Assembly (NCBI GenBank): GCA_963702595.1
Contig: CAVPDC010000024.1
Span: 1-64,000 of the forward strand
Origin: JALORV01 sp963702595
GTDB lineage: Bacteria > Pseudomonadota > Gammaproteobacteria > Burkholderiales > Burkholderiaceae_F
DNA: 64,000 nt
Direction of reading: 5' to 3'
Shown: in pieces, positions 27,406 to 36,089 of the stretch
Numbering within the stretch: position 1 is the stretch's first letter
Layout: every line of letters starts with the position of its first letter
Notes under the pieces: model-generated
Database searches by the model: none
Told to the model about the DNA's origin: nothing
The model's input: only the letters and a program-made list of their open reading frames with translations
Made by a program: the position numbers and the translations under genes

Positions 27406-28475
27406 GCTTCGCCTGGCAGGGTGGCGGGCCGGTCCGTCGGCCCGAACCCCAGCGACAGCATCAGCTCGGCCAGGTCAGCCGGCGGCGCACGAAACCACTG
27501 CATCGGCTTCCGCGTACGCGGGTGCTCGAGCCCGAGGCGGCACGCGTGCAGCGCCTGTCGGCCGAAGGCACGCCATGCAACCGCCGAGTCCGGCGACGGC
27601 AGCCTGCGCCTGTAGACCGGATCGCCAAGCAGCGGGTGGCCGAGATGCTCCAGATGCACGCGTATCTGGTGCGTGCGGCCCGTATCGAGGCGGCACGTGA
27701 GCCAGGACAGTGTCGCATTGCCTTGGCGAACCGTCGCCAGGTTCCAGTACTGCGTACGCGCCGAACGCGCATTGGACGCGTGGCTGACCTTGAAGCGCAG
27801 CGGGTTGCGCGGATCACGTCCAATAGGCGCATCGACGGTGCCGTGGCGCCGCGGCTCCCCAATGACGATGGCCCAGTATTCGCGTCGCACGGTGCGCGCC
27901 TGCAACTGGCGCACGAGATCGGCCTGCGCCGCCAATGTGCGCGCGACGACCATCAGGCCCGAGGTCCCGGCGTCGAGTCTATGCACGATGCCAGCGCGCG
28001 GCACGTCAGCAAGTTCCGGGGCATAGGCAAGAAGCCCGTTGAGCAGCGTGCCGGACCAGTGTCCCGCCGCGGGGTGGACCACCAGGCCGGGCGGCTTGTC
28101 GATGACGAGCATGTCCGCGTCCTCAAACAGCACGGCGAGCGGCATCGGCTCCGGCCGGTATGCCTTGGCGTCGGGCGCAGGCTGCGGTTCGAGCTCGACG
28201 AGATCGCCGGTCGCCAGTTCGTGCCGCGGACGGACGACGGCGCCGTTGACGCGCACCGCGCCGTCTTCCACCCACTGCTTGAGGCGGGTGCGCGAAATGT
28301 CAGGCATCCAACGCGCGAGCGCCTTGTCGAGCCGTTCCCCAGCCAGCGCGGGATCTACGCTGAAGCGACGCCGCGAATCGACTTCGCTATCGTCGATCAG
28401 CAGGTCCGCTTCGTCTTCCGCGACCGGGTCAACCGAGAGCGAACCGTATACTTCAGCGCTGGACAACAGGAGCAC
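27402..28475 (-). CDS. rluD: 23S rRNA pseudouridine(1911/1915/1917) synthase
   Basis: Makes pseudouridines in helix 69 of 23S rRNA. An N-terminal S4 domain (GERLDKALARWMPDISRTRLKQWVEDGAVRVNG) is followed by the catalytic domain with Asp in HRLDAGTSGL and the motif GRTHQIRVHLEHLGHPLLGD. No in-frame ATG lies near the conserved start; the only plausible initiators are GTG at 28475 or TTG at 28466. With GTG 28475 the product is 357 residues and its start codon is only 8 bp from the divergent bamD ATG. The longer open frame upstream overlaps bamD and is rejected. Confidence 0.92.
   Translation of the reverse strand: MLLLSSAEVYGSLSVDPVAEDEADLLIDDSEVDSRRRFSVDPALAGERLDKALARWMPDISRTRLKQWVEDGAVRVNGAVVRPRHELATGDLVELEPQPAPDAKAYRPEPMPLAVLFEDADMLVIDKPPGLVVHPAAGHWSGTLLNGLLAYAPELADVPRAGIVHRLDAGTSGLMVVARTLAAQADLVRQLQARTVRREYWAIVIGEPRRHGTVDAPIGRDPRNPLRFKVSHASNARSARTQYWNLATVRQGNATLSWLTCRLDTGRTHQIRVHLEHLGHPLLGDPVYRRRLPSPDSAVAWRAFGRQALHACRLGLEHPRTRKPMQWFRAPPADLAELMLSLGFGPTDRPATLPGEA
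28447..28452 (+). promoter_or_regulatory. Possible -10 element (TATACT) for bamD
   Basis: TATACT lies 31 bp before the bamD ATG, inside the first codons of rluD on the other strand. No convincing -35 hexamer was found at standard spacing. Confidence 0.25.
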
Positions 28476-28483
28476 CCTGAGAG

Positions 28484-29284
28484 ATGGTTGGTTTCGATTC
28501 CTGGACGGCGCCGCTGCTGCGGCGCATCGCGATCGTGCTCGCGGCGCTCGCCCTCGGAGGGTGCAGCTGGCTCGGGATGGACGAGCTATTCCAGAAGGAC
28601 AACACGGCCAAGTGGGACGCGGATCGATTGTACTCGGAGGCACGCGCCGAACTGTCAGCCGGCAACTGGGTCAAGGCGCGCGAGTACTACCAGAAGCTGG
28701 AAGCGCGTTATCCCTTCGGTCGGCATGCGCAACAGGCGCTGATGGAGATCGCCTACACCTACTACAAGGAGGGCGAGACCGCGCAGGCCGTCCAGACGGC
28801 GGACCGCTTCATCCGCCAGTATCCAAACAATCCCAACGTCGACTACATGTATTACCTGAAGGGACTGGCCGGATTCGGCGAGGAAGCGGGCCTGCTCGGG
28901 CGTTTGATCTCGCAGGACATCTCGCAGCGTGACGCGAAAGGTGCACGGGAGTCGTACGACGCCTTCCGCGAACTGGTCACGCGCTACCCGGACAGCAAGT
29001 ACGCCGATGACGCGCGCGCCCGCATGCGCTACCTGATCAACTCGCTTGCCAAGGCAGAACTGAGCGCCGCCAATTTCTACTATGTGCGCAAGGCTTATAT
29101 CGCCGCCATCCAGCGGGCGCAGATCGTCGTTCGGGACTTCCAGACATCGCCGGCGGCGGAGGACGCGCTGATCCTGATGGCGAAGTCCTACCAGGCGCTG
29201 GAGATGCCCGATCTGCAGGCCGACGTCGAACGCGTTCTCGCGCTCAACTTTCCGGAAAGCCAGTACCTGCGCGCCCGTCGCTGA
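28484..29284 (+). CDS. bamD: Outer membrane protein assembly factor BamD
   Basis: A 266-residue outer-membrane lipoprotein of the BAM complex. The signal peptide ends in a lipobox (ALGGC) and the mature part is built of TPR-like helical repeats (YYQKLEARYPFGRHAQQALMEIAYTYY, split across repeats; DRFIRQYPNNPNVDY; ELVTRYPDSKYADDA). A ribosome-binding site (CAGGAG) lies upstream of the ATG. It converges on the helicase gene with the two stop codons directly adjacent, leaving no room for a separate terminator. Confidence 0.95.
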   Translation: MVGFDSWTAPLLRRIAIVLAALALGGCSWLGMDELFQKDNTAKWDADRLYSEARAELSAGNWVKAREYYQKLEARYPFGRHAQQALMEIAYTYYKEGETAQAVQTADRFIRQYPNNPNVDYMYYLKGLAGFGEEAGLLGRLISQDISQRDAKGARESYDAFRELVTRYPDSKYADDARARMRYLINSLAKAELSAANFYYVRKAYIAAIQRAQIVVRDFQTSPAAEDALILMAKSYQALEMPDLQADVERVLALNFPESQYLRARR

Positions 29285-31318
29285 TCACTCTGCCGGTGCG
29301 CGGCGCCGTGTCAGGAAATCGATCGCCTCGTGCTCGCTACGCGTTCGCGTGAAGGGCGGCAGGCTTGACAGCACGGTACGGCCGTAGGATTTCGTCAGCA
29401 CGCGCTCGTCAAGAATCATCAGTACGCCGCGATCATGTTCGTCGCGGATCAGGCGACCGGCGCCCTGCTTCAGCAGCATCACCGCCTCGGGCAACTGGTA
29501 CTCGTTGAAGGGATTGCGTCCGGCGCGCCGCAAAAGGCGGATCTTGGCGTCGACAACGGGATCGTCGGGTGGGGCGAATGGCAGCTTGTCGATGACGACC
29601 AGCGACAGCGCATCACCACGGATGTCGATGCCTTCCCAGAAGGTGACGCTGCCAACCAGCACGGCATTGCCGGCGCCCCGGAATCCGTCCAGCAAGGCAC
29701 GCCGGCTGCCGGTGCCCTGCACGAACAGCGGCAACGGCAGCGCATCTTGGTCCATCAGCTGCTGCAGGCGCGCAGAGACGCGATCGACGGCCCGCAGGGT
29801 CGTGCAGAGCAGAAACGCTCGCCCACCGTTGGCCTTGACGAGCGGCCACGCCGCCTCCGCGACCCGTTCCGGGAAGCGGGTGTCATAGGGCGACGGCATC
29901 GACGGCGGAAGATAGAGAAGTGCCTGCCGGGCAAAATCGAATGGACTCTCCCAGCGCGCCGTCTGCACGTCGTCGATGCCGAGTTCGGAGAGATAGTGGT
30001 CGAAGCGGCCGCCAGTGGTCAGCGTCGCCGAGGTCAGGATCCATGCCTGCGACTGCGCCGCGCGCGCGCGCGCCAGGGCATGGCCGGCGGCAAGCGGTGT
30101 CTTGTGGAACTGCGCTCCGTGCGCCGTGACCGAGATCCAGCGCACGGTCGGCTCCGCGGCCGGGTCTGGCGGAACACCGTCATCGTCGGCGCCGGTGCGC
30201 AACGCGTCCTGCCAGTCACTCAGGGCGCGCCTGAGCTCCGCCACGCGCGGTCCGATCAGGTCGAGCTCGGGATCACGGCCACGATTGATTTCCACCGCGC
30301 GCGCGAGTTCGGCCACCTCCCGGTCCACTTCTGCTAGCGATTCCAGCAAACGGCCGGCGTGCGGCAGGCGCGCCAGCGGCACGCGCGCTCCGGCTGCGAG
30401 GCCCAGATCAGCGAGGGCAAGCCGGACGTCCCGCACGGCGCGCTCGAGGCGGGATGTCAGCGTCGTCCACGAAGCGCCGTCGGAGGCACGTGCGAGGCCG
30501 AGTGCGCGGCAGTCGCGCGCCAGCTCGAGCCACTGCGCGAGTGACAGCGAGCTGCCGAAGAAGTCAGCCGCGATATCCGGTAACTGATGCGCCTCGTCCA
30601 GCACAACCGTGTCGACCGTCGGCAGGAAATCCCGGATGGCGTCGTCACGCAGCGCGAGATCGGCCAGGAACAGATGATGGTTGACGACGACAATGTCGGC
30701 GGCCTGTGCCTCGCGCCGCGCCTTGAAGACAAAGCACTCCGTCAGGCGCGGGCACTCGGCGCCGAGGCAGTTGTCGCGCGTCGACGTGGCCAGCGGCCAG
30801 ATGGCTGCGCTCTCGGGGACTTCGGCGAGTTCCGCGCGATCGCCGCTCGTCGTCGTGCCGGCGAAGCGCAGGACCGCGCGGAGCTGCCGGGCATCTTCGC
30901 GCGTCGCGACCAGGGCATCCGCTTCCGCCCGCGCCAGGCGATACAGGCAAAGATAGTTGGCGCGCCCCTTGAGCAGCGCCGTAGCCGCGTTCAGTTTCAA
31001 TGCCTTGAGCACTGCCGGCAGGTCCTTGCGATAGAGCTGGTCCTGCAGCGGCTTGGTGCCGGTCGAAATGAGCAGCTTGCCGCCGGCGAGCAGCGCCGGG
31101 ACGAGATAGGCAAAGGTCTTGCCGGTGCCAGTGCCCGCCTCGGCCACGAGCGTTCCACCGTGTTCTATGACCCGGTGCACGGCGGCTGCCATCTCGGCCT
31201 GGGAGCCACGCGGCACGAAACCCGGCACCGCAGACGCGAGCGCGCCGTCGGCTGCGAAGGCCTGCGTGACTTGAATGTTTGTGGAAGGAGCGGCCGCCCC
31301 CGTGGCGGGCCGACTCAC
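29285..31318 (-). CDS. Fe-S ATP-dependent DNA helicase, DinG/YoaA type
   Basis: A 677-residue superfamily 2 (XPD-like) helicase. Walker A is EAGTGTGKT, Walker B is VVLDEAHQL (DEAH), and four Cys of the Fe-S cluster lie in ANYLC, NCLGAEC and LTEC. Later motifs include QGAGRLIRDEHDRG. Size and motif set match YoaA rather than the larger DinG. Its start overlaps the DUF465 stop as ATGA, so both are probably translated together. Role: unwinding of structured DNA such as R-loops or stalled forks, by family. Confidence 0.92.
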   Translation of the reverse strand: MSRPATGAAAPSTNIQVTQAFAADGALASAVPGFVPRGSQAEMAAAVHRVIEHGGTLVAEAGTGTGKTFAYLVPALLAGGKLLISTGTKPLQDQLYRKDLPAVLKALKLNAATALLKGRANYLCLYRLARAEADALVATREDARQLRAVLRFAGTTTSGDRAELAEVPESAAIWPLATSTRDNCLGAECPRLTECFVFKARREAQAADIVVVNHHLFLADLALRDDAIRDFLPTVDTVVLDEAHQLPDIAADFFGSSLSLAQWLELARDCRALGLARASDGASWTTLTSRLERAVRDVRLALADLGLAAGARVPLARLPHAGRLLESLAEVDREVAELARAVEINRGRDPELDLIGPRVAELRRALSDWQDALRTGADDDGVPPDPAAEPTVRWISVTAHGAQFHKTPLAAGHALARARAAQSQAWILTSATLTTGGRFDHYLSELGIDDVQTARWESPFDFARQALLYLPPSMPSPYDTRFPERVAEAAWPLVKANGGRAFLLCTTLRAVDRVSARLQQLMDQDALPLPLFVQGTGSRRALLDGFRGAGNAVLVGSVTFWEGIDIRGDALSLVVIDKLPFAPPDDPVVDAKIRLLRRAGRNPFNEYQLPEAVMLLKQGAGRLIRDEHDRGVLMILDERVLTKSYGRTVLSSLPPFTRTRSEHEAIDFLTRRRAPAE

Positions 31319-31512
31319 GCCGGAATGTCGGGGACCAGGTGCATTTCGAGCAAACGCACCGAGTCCTTGATCTGCAGCTTGCGCTTCTTCATCCGTCGCA
31401 ACGCCAGTTCATCAACGCCAGGCTGCAACGCGAGCCGCTCGATCGCCTCGTCGAGATCGCGGTGCTCGATCTGCAGCTCGATGATGCGCCGCTTGATGTC
31501 GTCCTGGTCCAT
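31315..31512 (-). CDS. DUF465 (YdcH-like) small protein
   Basis: A 65-residue, charged, helical protein. The pattern DLDEAIERLALQPGVDELALRRMKKRKLQIKD, read as two helices around LALQPGVDEL, is that of the DUF465/YdcH family, and the KKRKLxIKD signature is complete. Function unknown in the family. It is the first gene of the pair with the helicase, overlapping its ATG. Confidence 0.85.
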   Translation of the reverse strand: MDQDDIKRRIIELQIEHRDLDEAIERLALQPGVDELALRRMKKRKLQIKDSVRLLEMHLVPDIPA

Positions 31513-31619
31513 TCTCAGTGCGAATCGTCAAAGTGGGCCTGAAAAGGGCACGGTACCCGGCGCTCGGCAGTGCACGAGAGCGCCGATGATAGACTTCCTT
31601 TAAAGACCAATCGACCCGC

Positions 31620-32396
31620 GTGTCCAGCTTCAAAGTCAACGTCTGCGTCGCCCAGCACATCGGGGACAGGCAGGAACAACAAGACCGCGCAGCCATCATC
31701 ACGAGCCCGCGTAATCCGGGCGCCATGCTCGCGATCGTCGCAGACGGCATGGGAGGGCGGACCGGCGGTAGGTTGGCCTCTGACCAGGTCGTCAGCACGG
31801 CCGAAAACCTCTTCAAGGATATGACGGACCGGGACTCGACGTACCGGGACATGCTGCTGCACCTTGCGGCCGAAGCGCACACCGTCATCCGCCTGACTGC
31901 GATCGCCGCCGAAAAGGAGCCGCACAGCACGCTGTGCGCCCTCATCATCAAAAAGAATTACGCGATCTGGGCGAACGCCGGTGACAGCCGTCTGTACTTC
32001 TTCCGCAGCGGACGACTGGTCCATCGCACCGAGGACCACACCTACGCTGAACAGCTTCGGCTGGAAGGCCGTCACGAAGACGCGGAACTCGCTGCCGTCC
32101 GCTACAAGAACATCCTGGTGAGCGCCCTGGGGATCAACAAGAAGCCCAAGGTCGCCATCGGCGAGGAAAACGCCCTGCGCGAGGGCGACATGTTCCTGCT
32201 GGCGAGCGATGGGCTTTGGGCGTACTTCGAGGACAACGAACTCTGCGAGATTCTCTACAGCCAGCCACCGCGCGAGGCCTCGGAGCGCCTCGTTTCGCTG
32301 GCCCGGGAGCGCGCCGAGGGGCGCGGCGACAACTTGTCTATCGTGATCATCCGCCTGGATCCGCAGCCCAAGCAGGCGCTGCGCGGCCAGTCCTAG
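31620..32396 (+). CDS. PP2C-family serine/threonine phosphatase
   Basis: A 258-residue PPM/PP2C phosphatase, metal-dependent, probably opposing a Ser/Thr kinase. Motifs: VADGMGG, NAGDSRLYFF, LLASDGLW and GRGDNLSIVII, with acidic metal ligands intact. GTG start at 31620. No kinase gene lies next to it. It overlaps the convergent coiled-coil gene by four bases. Confidence 0.9.
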   Translation: MSSFKVNVCVAQHIGDRQEQQDRAAIITSPRNPGAMLAIVADGMGGRTGGRLASDQVVSTAENLFKDMTDRDSTYRDMLLHLAAEAHTVIRLTAIAAEKEPHSTLCALIIKKNYAIWANAGDSRLYFFRSGRLVHRTEDHTYAEQLRLEGRHEDAELAAVRYKNILVSALGINKKPKVAIGEENALREGDMFLLASDGLWAYFEDNELCEILYSQPPREASERLVSLARERAEGRGDNLSIVIIRLDPQPKQALRGQS

Positions 32397-33127
32397 CGCG
32401 TCGCCGAGGCAGCGGCCTCTTCAGCGCGCTTGCGCAGCGCTTCGCGCTCGGCCTCTTTCTTTTCCAGGGTCTGCTTGCGCTCAAGTCGCCGGGCTTCACG
32501 CTTCTTGCGCTCCGCCTCGGCATCCACCGCCCGCTTGGCGGCGTCAGCCTGCTTCTGCTGATACTCGGCCGCGTTCTGCGCGCGGGTGGCCGCATCCTGC
32601 CGTTCCTTCGCGATCCGGGCGGCATGCTCCTGCTGCTTGCGTTCGTATTCCGCCCGGCTCTGTGCGGCTTCCTCGGGAGACTTGCCCGAACTCCTAGTCG
32701 ACGCTTCCGCTCCGCGTTGCTCCGCCTGCTTGCGCGCGGCCGCCTCCTTCTCGGCTCGCCCGGCTTCCTGCGCCGCCCGCCGCTTGTCCTCCTCCGCGCG
32801 GCGCCTGGCCAGCTCCTCCTGATCGAGGCGGCGCTTCGTGTCCTTGGCTTCCAGCTCGATGCGCTGCACATCGCGTCGCGCGAGTTCGCGCTCGCGCCTC
32901 ACCTTCTCGCGACAATCGTTGACAAGGACCGTGCGGTAGCACTCGGTATCGCGCGCATCAAAGAGCTTCGTCTGCCGCTCCTCCTCCTGCCGAGCCGCCT
33001 TGATGACAGCGTCGGCTTGCTCGCGCGTCGTGATGCTGCCCGCCGGGAAGCGCGTGGCGAAATCCTCACCGCGGGCGTAGCCCGTCAGCAGGAGGAGAAT
33101 GACAAGGATCAGCAGGCGCATGTGCAA
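32393..33127 (-). CDS. Secreted coiled-coil protein of unknown function
   Basis: A 244-residue exported protein. A signal peptide (RLLILVILLLLTGYARG) is followed by a segment with two Cys (DTECYRTVLVNDCREK), which may form a disulfide, and then about 160 residues of Glu, Lys, Arg, Ala and Gln forming long predicted coiled coil. The low-complexity composition resembles TolA-like central regions but there is no TolA end domain. No family recognised with certainty. MHM gives two possible starts. Confidence 0.7.
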   Translation of the reverse strand: MHMRLLILVILLLLTGYARGEDFATRFPAGSITTREQADAVIKAARQEEERQTKLFDARDTECYRTVLVNDCREKVRRERELARRDVQRIELEAKDTKRRLDQEELARRRAEEDKRRAAQEAGRAEKEAAARKQAEQRGAEASTRSSGKSPEEAAQSRAEYERKQQEHAARIAKERQDAATRAQNAAEYQQKQADAAKRAVDAEAERKKREARRLERKQTLEKKEAEREALRKRAEEAAASATR

Positions 33128-33152
33128 TGAACGTCCGAGGCGTCGATTCCGT

Positions 33153-34244
33153 CTACAGGCGGGCGATATTCCTGCGCGCAGACTCGAGATACTCGCGCGA
33201 CTGCATCTCCTCGAGCCGCGACACCGTCCGAGAAAACTCGTTGGCCAGTGCGCCTGATCGGTAAAGCTCGCCTGCCGGTACCTCGGCCGACAGAAGCAGC
33301 TTCACGCGGTGATCGTAGAGCACGTCGACCAGCCAGGTGAAACGCCGCGCTTCGGACGCCTGACCGGCTGACATGCGCGGCACGTTCGACAGCAGCACCG
33401 TATGGAAGCGGGCGGCAATCTCCAGATAGTCGTTCTGCGAGCGCGGCCCACCGCACAGTACCGCGAAGTCGAACCAGACCACACCACCGGCACGGCGCCG
33501 CGCGCGGATCTGGCGCGCCTCGATCGTGAGCACGGGGTCGTCGTCATCGGTTTCGGCCACGCGCTCGAATGCCGCCGTCAGCGCCGCCTCGGCCGCCACG
33601 CCCCACGGCGTCAGGTAAGCCTCGATGCGCTCCATCGCACGCTTGCGATAGTCGATGTCGCCGTCAACGTGCACGACGTCGAGCCGCTCCTTCAGCAAAG
33701 CGATCGCCGGCAGCATGCGGTCGCGGTGCAGGCCGTCGGGGTAAAGGGCGTCCGGCGCGTAGTTAGAAGTAATGACCAGTCCGACGTTGAGCGCAAACAG
33801 CCGCTCGAGCAGGCGATACAGGATCATCGCGTCGGCGATGTCGGAGACATGAAACTCGTCGAAGCAGATCAGGCGATGGCGCCGTGCGATCCTCCGCGCG
33901 ACCTCGTCGAGCGGATCGGCGGTTCCCCTCAGCTCGTGCAGTTCCGCATGGACACTGCGCATGAATTCGTGGAAATGCACGCGCGTCTTGCGTATCAACG
34001 GAACCGCGGCGAAGAGCGCATCCATAAGGAAGCTCTTGCCGCGGCCAACGTCGCCCCACAGGTAGACACCGCGGGGCACCGGCGGGCGCACCAGCAGTTT
34101 CTTCAGCGCGCTGGAGCGATGCGCCTTGTAGCTGGCCCACTCGTCCTGCAGTTGCTGCAGCCGGATCGCGGCCCGCTCCTGGGCCGCATCGAGCGAGTAG
34201 CCACGCTGGGCCAGCAAAGCGTCAAGCTGGGAGCGGAACGGCAC
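33153..34244 (-). CDS. zapE: AFG1-like ATPase / cell division protein ZapE
   Basis: A 363-residue AFG1-family ATPase linked to the Z-ring and to respiratory-complex quality control. Walker A is GDVGRGKS, Walker B is LICFDEFHVSD, and the sensor region VITSNYAPDALYPDGLHRDRMLPAI is conserved around TSNYAP. The GTG at 34244 places the conserved N-terminus (RSQLDALLAQRGYSLDAAQ) right at the start; longer open frame upstream overlaps lpd and lacks similarity. Standard betaproteobacterial position after odhAB-lpd. Confidence 0.92.
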   Translation of the reverse strand: MPFRSQLDALLAQRGYSLDAAQERAAIRLQQLQDEWASYKAHRSSALKKLLVRPPVPRGVYLWGDVGRGKSFLMDALFAAVPLIRKTRVHFHEFMRSVHAELHELRGTADPLDEVARRIARRHRLICFDEFHVSDIADAMILYRLLERLFALNVGLVITSNYAPDALYPDGLHRDRMLPAIALLKERLDVVHVDGDIDYRKRAMERIEAYLTPWGVAAEAALTAAFERVAETDDDDPVLTIEARQIRARRRAGGVVWFDFAVLCGGPRSQNDYLEIAARFHTVLLSNVPRMSAGQASEARRFTWLVDVLYDHRVKLLLSAEVPAGELYRSGALANEFSRTVSRLEEMQSREYLESARRNIARL

Positions 34245-34299
34245 GCGGTGGGGCGAGTGTGACGTTGACTGACGACGGTCCGGTGCTCGAAGCCGGCAC

Positions 34300-35739
34300 T
34301 CAGAAGTTGAGCGTGCGCTTGTCCACTGCCAACGCCGCCTCCTTGGTGGCTTCCGACAGTGACGGGTGCGCATGGCAAATGCGCGCGATGTCCTCGGAGG
34401 AGGCGCGGAACTCCATCGCAACCACCGCCTCGGCGATCAACTCGGAAGCCAGCGGGCCGATGATGTGCACGCCGAGGATCTCGTCCGTCGCGGCGTCGGC
34501 GAGAAACTTGACCATGCCGTTCGTATCGCCCAGCGCACGCGCCCGGCCGTTGGCAGCGAAAGGAAAGGTTCCGGCGCGGTAGGCCCGGCCGGCCGCCTTC
34601 AGTTGCTGCTCGGTCTGGCCGACCCAGGCGATCTCAGGCGAGGTGTAGATGACCCACGGGATAGTGTTGAAGTTGACGTGGCCGTGCTGGCCGGCGATGC
34701 GCTCCGCGACGGCCACGCCTTCTTCTTCCGCCTTGTGCGCGAGCATCGGTCCGCGCACGCAATCGCCAACAGCCCAGACGTTAGGCACATGGCTGCGGCA
34801 ATCGTCGTCGACCGCGACAAAGCCACGCTCGTCGAGCGCGAGTCCGATCGCCTCCGGAGCGAGTCCGATCGTGTTGGGTACGCGACCGATCGAAACGATG
34901 AGGCGATCCACCGCAAGTGTCTGGGCCGCACCGGCGGAGTCGGTGTACTCGACTCGGACTTCCTCGGCCTTGCCCTTCTTCTCGACGGTGACCTTCTCGA
35001 TCTTCACTCCGAGAGAGATCTTCAGCCCCTGGCGCCCGAAGAGCTTCGCCGCTTCCCGGGCAATCTGCTCATCAACAGCGCCGAGGAACGCCGGCAGCGC
35101 TTCGAGGACCGTCACCTCGGCGCCGAGGCGACGCCAGACCGAGCCCATCTCGAGGCCGATAACGCCCGCGCCGATGACACCGAGGCGCTTCGGCACCTCC
35201 GCGATCGACAGTGCACCGTCGTTCGAAAGGATGCGCTTCTCGTCGAACGCAGCGCCGGGCAAGGCGCGCGCGCTCGACCCGGTGGCGACAATGACATGGC
35301 GGGCGATGAGCGTTTCCTCCGCCGAACCGCTGACCTTGATCTCGATTCCGGCGTCGTTGCGGCCGACGAACGAACCACGGCCGTGGAAGAACGCGACCTT
35401 ATTCTTCTTGAAGAGGTACAGGATTCCATCGTTGTTCTGCTTGACTACGCCGTCCTTGCGGCCAAGCATCTTGGCCAGGTCGAGTCCCAGGCCCTTGACT
35501 TCGATTCCGTGCGCGGCGAAGTGGTGGCCCGCCTGCTCGTAGTGCTCCGACGATTGCAGAAGCGCCTTGGAGGGGATGCAGCCGACGTTCGTACAGGTTC
35601 CGCCCGGCGCCGGCCCACCGTCCTTGTTCTTCCATTCGTCAACGCAGGCGGCCGCGAGCCCGAGCTGGGCCGCGCGGATTGCCGCAATGTAGCCGCCGGG
35701 ACCGCCCCCGATCACGACGACGTCGAAATTCTTGGCCAT
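34300..35739 (-). CDS. lpdA: Dihydrolipoyl dehydrogenase (E3)
   Basis: The E3 flavoprotein of 2-oxoglutarate dehydrogenase, reoxidising dihydrolipoamide with NAD+. The 479-residue protein has an FAD site GGGPGGYIAAIRAA, the redox-active disulfide in CTNVGCIPSK, an NAD site GAGVIGLEMGSVW and the active-site His near the C-terminus in HAHPSLSE. It is the third catalytic gene of the odhA-odhB-lpd operon. Confidence 0.96.
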   Translation of the reverse strand: MAKNFDVVVIGGGPGGYIAAIRAAQLGLAAACVDEWKNKDGGPAPGGTCTNVGCIPSKALLQSSEHYEQAGHHFAAHGIEVKGLGLDLAKMLGRKDGVVKQNNDGILYLFKKNKVAFFHGRGSFVGRNDAGIEIKVSGSAEETLIARHVIVATGSSARALPGAAFDEKRILSNDGALSIAEVPKRLGVIGAGVIGLEMGSVWRRLGAEVTVLEALPAFLGAVDEQIAREAAKLFGRQGLKISLGVKIEKVTVEKKGKAEEVRVEYTDSAGAAQTLAVDRLIVSIGRVPNTIGLAPEAIGLALDERGFVAVDDDCRSHVPNVWAVGDCVRGPMLAHKAEEEGVAVAERIAGQHGHVNFNTIPWVIYTSPEIAWVGQTEQQLKAAGRAYRAGTFPFAANGRARALGDTNGMVKFLADAATDEILGVHIIGPLASELIAEAVVAMEFRASSEDIARICHAHPSLSEATKEAALAVDKRTLNF

Positions 35740-35760
35740 GCTTGCCTTTCGCCGTGCGCG

Positions 35761-36072
35761 CTACATCGCGTCGCGTGGCACGAAGATCCAGAAGATGATG
35801 TACAGGACGACGGTGAATCCTCCGACCATCAGTCCGAGTACGAAGATGAGGCGCCAGATCCAGGATTCGACTCCGGTGATCGCCGCGATCCCGCCGCACA
35901 CGCCGGCGATCCACTTGTCGTCATTCGACAGGCGCAGGCGGTTGACCGCGAGCGTGCCGCTAGCGGGTGCGCCGGCCAGCAACCGCGCCTTGGCGGATTC
36001 GTACTCGGCCTGAGTCAGCGCGCCAGAAAGCAGCAGGCGGTGCAGCTTTTCGAGTTCGTCGGCCACGGTCAT
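35761..36072 (-). CDS. PspC-domain small membrane protein with SHOCT-like N-terminus
   Basis: A 103-residue protein. Residues 1-30 resemble a short SHOCT-type helix hairpin (LHRLLLSGALTQAEYESAKARLL), and residues 50-100 form a PspC domain (DKWIAGVCGGIAAITG) with a transmembrane stretch rich in Ile, Leu, Val and Trp. Inserted between odhB and lpd in the same direction with short gaps (17 and 21 bp), so co-transcribed. No stress operon is nearby; its role in a TCA operon is unknown. Confidence 0.8.
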   Translation of the reverse strand: MTVADELEKLHRLLLSGALTQAEYESAKARLLAGAPASGTLAVNRLRLSNDDKWIAGVCGGIAAITGVESWIWRLIFVLGLMVGGFTVVLYIIFWIFVPRDAM

Positions 36073-36089
36073 TGCATTCCTTCCGTTCG

